DNA of 45,387 nucleotides from Syntrophaceae bacterium UBA5764 (GTDB lineage: Bacteria; Desulfobacterota; Syntrophia; Syntrophales; Smithellaceae), in the NCBI GenBank assembly GCA_002418825.1, contig DIEW01000079.1:1-45387 (forward strand), read 5' to 3'. Positions 1 to 7,208 of this stretch are shown in pieces. The notes below the pieces were generated by a model. That model ran no database searches. It was given only the letters and a program-made list of their open reading frames with translations, and was not told where the DNA came from. A program made the position numbers and the translations under genes. How positions within the stretch are numbered: position 1 is the stretch's first letter; every line of letters begins with the position of its first letter.

Positions 1-25
1 GTCCTATTTTAGGGGAAGCTTACGT
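1..25. other. Possible insertion-sequence terminus at the left window edge
   Basis: The first bases (GTC, a T-rich stretch, then GGGGAA) resemble the reverse complement of the last bases of the window, which also reads GTC, TTT, GGGGAA in the same order. The match is short and gapped. Assemblies often break at insertion sequences, so both edges could be ends of one IS family. No transposase is visible. The following bases up to 197 hold no recognisable gene. Confidence 0.25.
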
Positions 26-197
26 GTTTGAGCCAAGATGTTTTCTCATATTATCTCCACGCAGTATCTTGTAACATTATGTTCACGCAAACCCAAGAAA
101 CTATTAATTAAAGAAATATTACCGCTATCATCTCCGAGTTCACCTTTTTATACCGTTCGCTTAAATTGAACCTAATTAACTGCGCCTACAAGTACTA

Positions 198-737
198 TTA
201 TTTAGACGTTTTTGCAAGCTTAGGGAAATTTGTATCCAGCGTAGTATTCCATTTATCGATCATCGTCTTTATGCTCTGCATCAGTTCAGAAACATCACCT
301 TCGATTGTCACAGATTTTATTTTGTCGCTTTGAACAATGGCATTGACAATTTTCTGATCGGCATCGCCTACCACTTCGCCAAAAACAGTATGTTTGCCGT
401 CAAGCCAGGGAGTTGGCACATGCGTGATAAAAAACTGACTGCCGTTGGTACCCGGCCCCGCGTTTGCCATAGATAAGATACCGGGTTTATTATGTTTTAG
501 CTCTTTGACAAACTCATCCTGAAAACGGTATCCTGGACCGCCGCGTCCGTCGCCCGCGGGACAGCCGCCCTGAATCATAAAATCAGGAATAACCCGGTGA
601 AAATTCAAATTATTATAATAACCACGCCGTGCCAGATTGATAAAATTACCCACGGTAATAGGAGTCTGCTCGACAAAAAGTTTTAAATTGATTGTTCCTT
701 TGCTTGTTTCAATAACTGCTTTTACTTCATTTTTCAT
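198..737 (-). CDS. Peptidyl-prolyl cis-trans isomerase, cyclophilin type
   Basis: Catalyses cis-trans isomerisation of X-Pro bonds during folding. The 179-residue protein is one cyclophilin domain with the core motif FHRVIPDFMIQGG at residues 46-58 (Arg48, Phe53, Gln56 match active-site positions), the GTNGSQFFIT segment near 96-105 and Trp111 in PWLDGKHTVFG. No signal peptide or membrane segment is visible, so it should be cytoplasmic. A C-terminal tail of about 35 residues beyond the core resembles no known domain. A GGAG ribosome site precedes the ATG. It is the last gene of a minus-strand operon, 16 nt after the AICAR transformylase, so it shares a transcript with purine genes; a functional link is not evident. 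Confidence 0.93.
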   Translation of the reverse strand: MKNEVKAVIETSKGTINLKLFVEQTPITVGNFINLARRGYYNNLNFHRVIPDFMIQGGCPAGDGRGGPGYRFQDEFVKELKHNKPGILSMANAGPGTNGSQFFITHVPTPWLDGKHTVFGEVVGDADQKIVNAIVQSDKIKSVTIEGDVSELMQSIKTMIDKWNTTLDTNFPKLAKTSK

Positions 738-753
738 TTTAGTCTCCTGTTGT

Positions 754-1932
754 TTAATGATGGAATAATCTCAGGCCACAAAACGCCATAACAATACCGT
801 ATTTGTTGCACGTGTCAATTACCTGCTGATCACGGATGGAGCCGCCGGGCTGAACAATCGCGTTCACACCGCTGCGGCGCGCACGCTCGATGTTATCGCC
901 GAAGGGAAAAAATGCATCACTGCCCAGACAAACGCCTGTAACCTTGGAAAGCCATTTTTGTTTTTGAGTTTTAGTCAAAGGCTTAGGCTGCTTCGTAAAT
1001 GTTTCGGCCCAGACATTATCGCCGATAACATCCTCCGGCGTGTCACCCAAGTAAACATCAATCGCGTTATCACGGTTCGGTTTGGCAACATCGTCACGGA
1101 AAGGCAGATTTAAAACTTTGGGCATGTGGCGCAGCTGCCAGAGATCCGCTTTTTGTCCGGCTAGCCTGGTGCAGTGGATACGGCTTTGCTGTCCCGCGCC
1201 CACGCCAATAACCTGGCCATGCTGCACATAACAGACACTATTGGACTGAGTATATTTGAGTGTGATGAGCGCGAGTACCAGATCGCGCTTTTGCGCGTCG
1301 GTCAGCGTTTTGTTTTCTGTCACAATGTTTTCGAGCATGCGGGAATCGATTTTTAAATCGTTTCTTCCCTGCTCAAAAGTAATTCCGTAAACCTGCTTGT
1401 GCTCCAGAGAAACAGGGACGTAGTTTGGGTTGATCTGCACTACATTATAGTTGCCGCCTTTTTTGGATTTCAGAATTTCCAGTGCTTCCGGATTATAGCC
1501 GGGCGCGATGATACCATCGGTGACCTCATTTTTTATAATTGTTGCCGTCTGAACATCACATACATCGCTCAATGCTATCCAATCGCCGAAACTGCTCATG
1601 CGGTCGGCGCCGCGCGCGCGCGCGTAAGCGCAGGCCAGGGGAGAAAGTTTCATTTTGGGATCGATGTGACACATTTTGCGTAACACTCTATCAAGAGGAA
1701 AACCCAAAGCCGCACCGGCGGGAGAAACATGTTTAAAAGACGCGGCGGCAGGCATACCGAGGTTTTCTTTGAGTTCTTTCACCAGCTGCCAGCTGTTGAG
1801 CGCATCCAGAAAATTAATATAGCCGGGCTTGCCGTTTAATACCTCAACCGGCAGATTACTTCCGTCCGCCATGAAAATCCGCGCCGGTTTCTGGTTGGGG
1901 TTGCAGCCGTATTTTAGTTGTATTTCGTTCAT
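754..1932 (-). CDS. AICAR transformylase, stand-alone (PurH C-terminal domain only)
   Basis: Transfers a formyl group from 10-formyl-tetrahydrofolate to AICAR, the penultimate step of IMP synthesis. The 392 residues correspond to the AICARFT part of PurH; the N-terminal MGS-like IMP cyclohydrolase domain is absent. The Lys-His catalytic pair appears as K67-H68 in SFKHVSPAGAALG, and the C-terminal AFFPFGDNIERA and VNAIVQPGGSIRDQQVI segments are the substrate-binding part typical of the family. The missing cyclohydrolase activity is supplied by the gene immediately upstream, whose stop lies 3 nt before this ATG; the GGAGG ribosome site lies inside the end of that gene, so the two are probably translationally coupled. 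The function is confident; the name purH would be misleading because the protein is monofunctional. Confidence 0.92.
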   Translation of the reverse strand: MNEIQLKYGCNPNQKPARIFMADGSNLPVEVLNGKPGYINFLDALNSWQLVKELKENLGMPAAASFKHVSPAGAALGFPLDRVLRKMCHIDPKMKLSPLACAYARARGADRMSSFGDWIALSDVCDVQTATIIKNEVTDGIIAPGYNPEALEILKSKKGGNYNVVQINPNYVPVSLEHKQVYGITFEQGRNDLKIDSRMLENIVTENKTLTDAQKRDLVLALITLKYTQSNSVCYVQHGQVIGVGAGQQSRIHCTRLAGQKADLWQLRHMPKVLNLPFRDDVAKPNRDNAIDVYLGDTPEDVIGDNVWAETFTKQPKPLTKTQKQKWLSKVTGVCLGSDAFFPFGDNIERARRSGVNAIVQPGGSIRDQQVIDTCNKYGIVMAFCGLRLFHH

Positions 1933-1935
1933 GAA

Positions 1936-2667
1936 TTATACCTCCACCGCTTTATACTTATTAATGATTACATCTTCATATTCTTGTGTTTTCAAGTTGA
2001 TGACGCGCACAAACAGACTCACTTTGTTATCCTCGTTTAAGGCCTCCCATAGTTTTCCCGCGAATTCATTGGGGTCATCTTCATCGATGGCCACACGCAA
2101 AGGCTCTCCTTCAAAACTGGGAATCGGATTACCGTTGCACTTGTAAGTGCTGATAAAGTGCCCTTCTCCGGCAAGCGGCTCTGAATAATCGAAAATAAAG
2201 CGCTGCGCGCTTTTTTCTTTGCCACCACAATTTTTGATAATACTGATTTTGTAAGCACCTGTTTTCATATCCAGCAGGCCGGAAATGCGCGGCGTCCAGT
2301 TGGGCTTGTCGTCTTCAAACGTGCGCGTTTTTAGCGCCGCTTCAAAATTGTATTGGGGATACTTGTTCCCTTTCATAAAATCATAAATGGTATTGGTCTG
2401 ATCACCGTTGGTGATGATTGTTGTTTTTCTAAAAGTCAGCACCGGGTTATAAATAATCAGATGCGGGTCGGTCATTTTGGAAGGATCCGCCGCTTTGGTG
2501 CGTATGCCGCCTTTGATGGGGTCGAACACGCGGTTGCGGCTGTTGGCGCTGCGCCCCATGATAAAATAGACAATCATCGCTTTTTTCCCCGAAGGCGCAA
2601 CGCCTGTGCAAATGCCGCGTCCGGGATATTCGTTTCCGGACAGGAAATCGTATAAATTCACTTTCAT
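1936..2667 (-). CDS. purO: PurO-type IMP cyclohydrolase
   Basis: Closes FAICAR to IMP, the last purine step, using the fold first described in archaea (IMP_cyclohyd, PF07826) rather than the PurH N-terminal domain. Recognisable segments include NEYPGRGICTG, YFIMGRSANSRNRVF, DPSKMTDPHLIIYNP, TNGDQTNTIYD, TPRISGL and AGEGHFISTY. An open frame continues to an ATG at 2775, but I chose the ATG at 2667. It has an AAGGAG site, homologs begin about there, and a good sigma-70 promoter lies at 2719-2747 inside the longer frame. The chosen form is 243 residues. Together with the following AICAR transformylase it replaces bifunctional PurH. PurO-like genes also occur in some anaerobic bacteria, so transfer is possible but not shown here. 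Confidence 0.88.
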   Translation of the reverse strand: MKVNLYDFLSGNEYPGRGICTGVAPSGKKAMIVYFIMGRSANSRNRVFDPIKGGIRTKAADPSKMTDPHLIIYNPVLTFRKTTIITNGDQTNTIYDFMKGNKYPQYNFEAALKTRTFEDDKPNWTPRISGLLDMKTGAYKISIIKNCGGKEKSAQRFIFDYSEPLAGEGHFISTYKCNGNPIPSFEGEPLRVAIDEDDPNEFAGKLWEALNEDNKVSLFVRVINLKTQEYEDVIINKYKAVEV

Positions 2668-2718
2668 TTCCAATATTTCTCCTTGTGATGCTTCAAGAAT
2701 CGTTGTTTTGATGGCGGG

Positions 2719-2747
2719 AGTATATGAGCAGAAGTTTTGTATGTCAA
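2719..2747 (-). promoter_or_regulatory. Sigma-70 promoter of the purO-AICARFT-cyclophilin operon
   Basis: Read on the minus strand: TTGACA (2747-2742), a 17-nt spacer, then TATACT (2724-2719). The -10 box lies 51 nt before the purO ATG at 2667, which supports that start over the upstream ATG. The remaining sequence up to purE (2748-2940) is AT-rich without a clear PurR-like operator. Confidence 0.65.
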
Positions 2748-2940
2748 CTGGATTTGACCAATAATTTTTTAACAATTAAAAATATATAATAATCGCAAAA
2801 AATCATTTTCCCTTAAAACAATCTGATTCACTCCCTCTATTACCGGAAGATGATCATTAATTTTCAAATTGCAAATAATTACTCAATAAGTTAAAAATAA
2901 AACAACGCAGTAACAACATATCCCATCATAAGGAGTTTGC

Positions 2941-3459
2941 ATGAAAGCAAAAACGGCCAAGAAAGTTTTAGTCAGCGTGGTTATGGGAAGCGATTCTGAT
3001 TTGCCCGTCATGTCCGAAGCGGCAAAGATTCTCGATGAATTCAACATTGGGTATGAACTTGTCATTACCTCTGCTCACCGCACTCCTCAAAGGACAAAAA
3101 AATTTTCTCATGAAGCAGCCAGTCGCGGAGTAAAAGTTATTATCGCTGGAGCGGGAGCGGCTGCTCATCTGGCCGGTGTGATTGCTTCACACACAAAATT
3201 ACCCGTCATCGGCGTACCAATTAACTCCACCGCATTAAATGGTCTAGATGCCCTTCTTTCCACCGTGCAAATGCCCGGCGGCGTGCCGGTAGCCGGTATG
3301 GCTATCGGCAAGTCCGGCGCAAAAAATGCCGCTTTGCTTGCCGTGCGTATGTTGGCATTATCCAACAAAAACCTGGCCATAAAACTCAACAGCTATGTGG
3401 TTAAAATGGCTAAAGATGTGCACAAAAAACAGGAAAAACTTTCATGCCTAAAGTCATAA
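2941..3459 (+). CDS. purE: N5-carboxyaminoimidazole ribonucleotide mutase
   Basis: PurE converts N5-CAIR to CAIR in de novo purine synthesis. The 172-residue protein has the family signatures: GSDSD at 16-20 (Ser17, Asp20), SAHRTP at 44-49 (Ser44, catalytic His46, Arg47) and GAGAAAHLAGVIA near 70-82, followed by the STVQMPGGVPVA segment. An AAGGAG site lies 7 nt before the ATG. It is divergent from the purO/AICARFT operon, grouping three purine enzymes around one 270-bp intergenic region. The 3' end overlaps the next gene by 16 nt. No purK is in the window, so class I (N5-CAIR mutase) versus AIR carboxylase activity is assigned by family only. The tail after residue 150 is Lys-rich. Confidence 0.93.
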   Translation: MKAKTAKKVLVSVVMGSDSDLPVMSEAAKILDEFNIGYELVITSAHRTPQRTKKFSHEAASRGVKVIIAGAGAAAHLAGVIASHTKLPVIGVPINSTALNGLDALLSTVQMPGGVPVAGMAIGKSGAKNAALLAVRMLALSNKNLAIKLNSYVVKMAKDVHKKQEKLSCLKS

Positions 3460-4070
3460 AATTTACACCCCAAAAATTTGAAGACATCATCTCCAGCGCG
3501 GCCACATTGATTTTACGCGGCGGCGTTATTATTTACCCGACAGAAACTTTTTATGGTCTGGGCGCGGACGCAACAAACAATCAGGCTATCCTCAGAATTT
3601 TTGATATCAAAAGCAGAGATTTCGGCAATCCAATTTCTGTAATCATCGGTAGCAAGCATGATCTTCAGATCATTATCCGCGAAAGTACCCCCGCCGCTGA
3701 AAAATTGATGAATGCTTTCTGGCCGGGGCCCTTGACGATTGTCTTTAAAGCAAAAGAAAGTATTTCTCCTCTGCTAACCGCTCAAACGGGGAAAATAGGA
3801 GTCCGCCTTTCCGCTAATGAAATAGCCAAACAAATTGCGCAAAAAGCAGGGCGACCTTTGACTGCCACTAGCGCTAATTTATCCGGTATGCCGGAATGCG
3901 CCAATGCGGAAGAGGCGATAAAACAAATTGGGAATAAAATCGACACAGTTATTGACGCTGGCACGACGGCCGGAGGCGTTGCCTCCACAGTGATTGACGT
4001 CACCTGTACCCCACCACGGATTTTGCGCGAAGGCACAATAAGTCAAAAATCCATAGAGAAAACATTGTAA
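3444..4070 (+). CDS. Threonylcarbamoyl-AMP synthase (Sua5/YrdC/TsaC family)
   Basis: Makes L-threonylcarbamoyl-AMP from threonine, bicarbonate and ATP, the first step of tRNA t6A37 modification. The 208 residues form one YrdC domain: YPTETFYGLGADA at 31-43, a KSRD segment near 56-59, FWPGPLT at about 92-98 and TATSANLSG at about 139-147, all parts of the nucleotide and threonine pocket. It is near the short TsaC form; the extra C-terminal Sua5 domain is missing. It overlaps purE by 16 nt in another frame, so translation is probably coupled. A weak AGGA site lies inside purE. The partner genes tsaB, tsaD and tsaE are not in the window. Confidence 0.9.
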   Translation: MPKVIKFTPQKFEDIISSAATLILRGGVIIYPTETFYGLGADATNNQAILRIFDIKSRDFGNPISVIIGSKHDLQIIIRESTPAAEKLMNAFWPGPLTIVFKAKESISPLLTAQTGKIGVRLSANEIAKQIAQKAGRPLTATSANLSGMPECANAEEAIKQIGNKIDTVIDAGTTAGGVASTVIDVTCTPPRILREGTISQKSIEKTL

Positions 4071-4090
4071 AGAAAGCTTTGTTTGGTTTT

Positions 4091-5065
4091 CTAAAGGAGA
4101 CGTTCCGCACCGACAACTGTCACTGTGGTTTTTATAACATCAGGCGGTTCATGGATAAAAACTATCATAAAAGGAATTTGTCCGGCGGGCGGAATTTTGT
4201 TATTGGAATTGTTGTCTCCTTCCGGACGAGATAATTTTTTTGATATTTCATCTTCTGACATGTTGACAAGCTCATCATCAGTTAAAATATTGCCGGCGTA
4301 ACTGATACGTTCTCCCAAAGTCACGGAATACGCATCACTAATTTCACCTTTTATGGCAATCCGGCAAATGGAATAATCAGCTTGGTTTACCGCCGTTCCC
4401 TCCATAACCCTGATTGTTCCCAAAACATTATTATTGATCATGCGCTGCCGTATATCTTGCAGGTTTACCTGTCCGATCACAACCTCCGGAAGAGCTGGCT
4501 CGGGCTCACTTACATATTTATGGGCAATTTCTATAAAACGATTTCCTATTTGCGGATAAACAACAAAATAAATAACGGCAGGGATAACGAGAATCACTAA
4601 AACCGCCCATAAAAATATTTTCCAATTCCTGCCCTTGCTTTTTTGGGAGCGTTGTTTTTTTAGTTTCATCTTGCTTAAACGCTGTGCCTCGTCTCTTTTC
4701 GGTATGTCGACTTTCTCTGGCTCCAGACTTTGACGGCGGGAATTTTCCGTGAATACGTCTTTTTCATCACTTGAATCTTTTGTGGGTTCCAAAACTTTAT
4801 CCAAAAAAAGCTTAACGTCGTCGTCGTGACCCGACAACGATGAAATGCTTTCAGGCACCTTGGCGCTTGTTTCTTCACTTACATTTTTGGCGGAAAAAAC
4901 GGTTTCTCCGACCGGTGGTTCTTTATTTTCTTTCTTATTAGCCAGAATATTATCTTGAAAGAAAACATGCCCGCATCTGCTGCAACGCATCCACAAACCA
5001 TCGTTCTGCATTAAGGTGTCGTCAAAATGAAACTTTGTGCGGCATTGTCTGCACTGAATAATCAT
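4091..5065 (-). CDS. Zinc-ribbon membrane protein with DUF3426 C-terminus
   Basis: The 324-residue protein starts with an MJ0042-type zinc ribbon (Cys5, Cys8, Cys28, Cys31). A charged, low-complexity linker follows (about 40-145), then one membrane helix at about 149-170, and an outer domain of about 150 residues with the VNLQDIRQRMINNN and DUF3426-like features (conserved repeats of a beta-sandwich type). Topology is presumably zinc ribbon in the cytoplasm and DUF3426 in the periplasm. Such proteins are common in proteobacteria, and their role is not established. It lies 15 nt downstream of hpt and is probably cotranscribed with it; an AAGGA-like site precedes the ATG. It is convergent with the TsaC gene. 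Confidence 0.8.
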   Translation of the reverse strand: MIIQCRQCRTKFHFDDTLMQNDGLWMRCSRCGHVFFQDNILANKKENKEPPVGETVFSAKNVSEETSAKVPESISSLSGHDDDVKLFLDKVLEPTKDSSDEKDVFTENSRRQSLEPEKVDIPKRDEAQRLSKMKLKKQRSQKSKGRNWKIFLWAVLVILVIPAVIYFVVYPQIGNRFIEIAHKYVSEPEPALPEVVIGQVNLQDIRQRMINNNVLGTIRVMEGTAVNQADYSICRIAIKGEISDAYSVTLGERISYAGNILTDDELVNMSEDEISKKLSRPEGDNNSNNKIPPAGQIPFMIVFIHEPPDVIKTTVTVVGAERLL

Positions 5066-5080
5066 TTTCTTTCCTTTTCA

Positions 5081-5608
5081 TTATCCACTGATAACATAAA
5101 TCTCCGGTAAAAACCTGTACTGCTCGTCGAAATCCAAACCATAGCCAACCAAGAAACCGTCGTTTATTGTGAATCCCACATAATCCGCCTCAAAAGCGAC
5201 TTTTCTCCGGCTGCGCTTGTCCAGCAAAGCGCACACTTTCAGAGAACGGGGATTTCTTTCTTTAAGCCACTCAACAAGATATTTCAACGTCAAACCTGTA
5301 TCGATTATATCTTCCACAATCAAAACATCACGGTCTTTAATACTTATTTCTATGTCTTTGGTCACCACGACTTTTTCCGAGCTTTCCGAACCAGTGCCAT
5401 AACTCGCGCAACGCACAAAATCTATCCGGCAAGGAATGCTTAACGCCCGGATTAGATCAGCCATAAAAATGAATGCCCCCTTGAGAATGCCAACAACGAT
5501 TACCTCACGACCGGCATAATCCGCCGATATCTCGTCAGCCAATTCCCGCACGCGCTTTTTGATATCATCATGCGTATAAATTATCTCTCTTTGTTTCCCG
5601 TCCGGCAT
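5081..5608 (-). CDS. hpt: Hypoxanthine phosphoribosyltransferase
   Basis: Salvages hypoxanthine (and usually guanine) with PRPP to give IMP or GMP. The 175-residue length is typical. The PRPP-binding loop is DVLIVEDIIDTGLTL at 94-108, with the two acidic residues Glu99 and Asp100 next to it, and GILKGAFIFMADL at 40-52 is the first loop of the type I PRTase fold. The ribosome site before the ATG is weak. It is the first gene of a pair with the zinc-ribbon/DUF3426 gene 15 nt downstream. With purE, purO and AICARFT nearby, the region holds both the de novo and the salvage route to IMP. Confidence 0.93.
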   Translation of the reverse strand: MPDGKQREIIYTHDDIKKRVRELADEISADYAGREVIVVGILKGAFIFMADLIRALSIPCRIDFVRCASYGTGSESSEKVVVTKDIEISIKDRDVLIVEDIIDTGLTLKYLVEWLKERNPRSLKVCALLDKRSRRKVAFEADYVGFTINDGFLVGYGLDFDEQYRFLPEIYVISG

Positions 5609-5679
5609 TAATTTATCATCCGTTTTGCGTGTAATTTGGTTTAAGATTAACCAATATGCCTGTTATCTGTCAATAAAAA

Positions 5680-6507
5680 TCAAAGGATTTCGCTATAAAC
5701 ACGGATAAATTCATCGATATTGGACAGAATCATTCCCTCGGCTAAACTAATTTCTCGTCCCGAATTGAAGTGCGAGGAAAAGCTTAAGAATATCGCGTCA
5801 AACTCTGACATTTTTCTGCCAAATTTTTCATAATCTATGTGACTGATCATATACTGTGAGCCGTCAAAATAATACTTTCCCAGTCTGTTCGTCTCTGGTG
5901 AGCGGAACGGCCAGTCGATTTTCCACACAAAATAACGGAGAGCAACCTTCTTTAACTTTTCGGTATCAAAAGCATTCGGTTTCAACTCCTCACCGATTCT
6001 GTCTCCCAGTAAACGAAAATATGTTTTTACCATATCGATATCGGTGATACAGAGACCGTAGAGATACCAGTCATCTATTATTTTCAGCAATATTTCGGCT
6101 TGGGATTTGGGAATAAAATAATGGCTGGAGCAAAGATGGCCGGCGCAAAGTTCCTGGCCGTAAAATGATACATCGCGTAAATCAAGGCCAGAATTTTGCT
6201 GAGGATGTAAAAGACAGCCTACTCTTTTTTCTTCTTCGTCCAGAAACCCCAGATACTCACAACAATAAATTTCTTCATACCTTTTGCGGAAATCTTCCGC
6301 GGCGAGTGTCTCAGCGGCGTAAACTTTCAGGTCGTCCTTCCCCCTGACCATTTTGCGAAAACGTTGTGTGCGCTGACGCAATCTCAATGTCAGAGAGGAA
6401 TACGAACTGTCCACATAATTATAGAGACCGCAACAAGCACCGCAGGACTTACCAGCGTCCGGCTGGCATAAAACATTCAAACCGCAAATATCGGAATAAT
6501 TCGACAT
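5680..6507 (-). CDS. Cysteine-rich protein, YkgJ-like metal-binding type
   Basis: Function unknown. The 275-residue protein has many cysteines in short motifs: Cys8, Cys14, Cys22-x2-Cys25-Cys26 (SCGACCGLYN), Cys82-Cys83, Cys98, Cys121 and Cys126. The CxxCC motif followed by later cysteines resembles the YkgJ/UPF0153 family, thought to bind zinc or an iron-sulfur cluster. The second half has few cysteines and many aromatic residues. No signal peptide or membrane segment is visible. An AAGGAT site lies 10 nt upstream. It stands alone, 71 nt upstream of hpt on the same strand, so it could be cotranscribed. The metal type is not determinable from sequence. Confidence 0.7.
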   Translation of the reverse strand: MSNYSDICGLNVLCQPDAGKSCGACCGLYNYVDSSYSSLTLRLRQRTQRFRKMVRGKDDLKVYAAETLAAEDFRKRYEEIYCCEYLGFLDEEEKRVGCLLHPQQNSGLDLRDVSFYGQELCAGHLCSSHYFIPKSQAEILLKIIDDWYLYGLCITDIDMVKTYFRLLGDRIGEELKPNAFDTEKLKKVALRYFVWKIDWPFRSPETNRLGKYYFDGSQYMISHIDYEKFGRKMSEFDAIFLSFSSHFNSGREISLAEGMILSNIDEFIRVYSEIL

Positions 6508-6708
6508 TCAAATACCATCCTTATCAGGTTCAAAATTTTTCAGAGCGAATTCATCAGTGGTTCAAAAATCAGCCACTGTCTTCAGCGATAACTATTTTGT
6601 CCCCCGACATTAAAATCGAATCCCTATCTTTGCCCTTTCTTCAAATTAAAACCGCTTCATCGCGGTGACCACATCAATAACATTCCAAACAATAACCACT
6701 CTGATTTT

Positions 6709-6736
6709 TTGACAATAAATTTTAAGGCAATATAAT
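6709..6736 (+). promoter_or_regulatory. Consensus sigma-70 promoter
   Basis: TTGACA at 6709-6714, a 16-nt spacer, then TATAAT at 6731-6736: both boxes are perfect. It should drive the small gene at 6816 and the radical-SAM gene coupled to it, with an untranslated leader of about 75 nt. It is the only strong signal seen in the 308-nt gap 6508-6815, which otherwise holds a short CAGTGG/CCACTG inverted repeat near 6553-6577. Confidence 0.7.
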
Positions 6737-6815
6737 AAGGATTGACATTGCAGGTCAAGGTCAAAAATGCTATGAAAACAAATCAATCGTTGTGTTCTTT
6801 AACGGGAAGAAACGA

Positions 6816-7208
6816 ATGAAATTAATTGAACAAATAAACCTGAACAACGGATTGGTTTTGAATATTTACGATTTTTCCCGCCCCATAGCAGCTGACACAT
6901 CCAAGGTAGGAATATGCATTGAAACAGAAATTACCTTGAAAGAATCGTATTTTTCCACTTTTGAAGATTACCTCCAGGTAAAAAATATTTTTGGCGAAAA
7001 AATTCGTTTTGAGTACCGAAAGGAAAGATCTTTCATTGACATAAAACAGGAAAATGATGTTCGCGACGAATTGCTTATGACTTTTAAAAATAATTCTTTA
7101 AACTATATTGCTTCACCAAACTTCCCAAAAAACCTGGCTCTTTCCAAGCTGCGTGACATTAAAAACAACCCTTATAAGTATATCGAGAAACCGGAACAGG
7201 AAACATGA
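6816..7208 (+). CDS. Small conserved protein coupled to the radical-SAM gene
   Basis: Function unknown. I start at the ATG at 6816 (130 residues) rather than the in-frame GTG at 6792, because GGGAAG lies just upstream of the ATG and the sequence MKLIEQINLNNGLVLNIYDF looks like a natural start. The N-terminal half (NGLVLNIYDFSRPIAADTSK) resembles a family of short deltaproteobacterial proteins with a similar NGL..I.D.SR.IA pattern; this is recollection, not a search. There is no signal peptide or transmembrane helix, and it is probably a small soluble alpha/beta protein. Its stop overlaps the next start in ATGA, so the two proteins should be made together. The promoter at 6709-6736 belongs to this unit. 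Confidence 0.7.
   Translation: MKLIEQINLNNGLVLNIYDFSRPIAADTSKVGICIETEITLKESYFSTFEDYLQVKNIFGEKIRFEYRKERSFIDIKQENDVRDELLMTFKNNSLNYIASPNFPKNLALSKLRDIKNNPYKYIEKPEQET

Noticed and set aside
1174..2655. Plus-strand frames opposite the purO/AICARFT genes
   Set aside because: They have no ribosome sites and no known motifs, and lie antisense to two clear enzymes.
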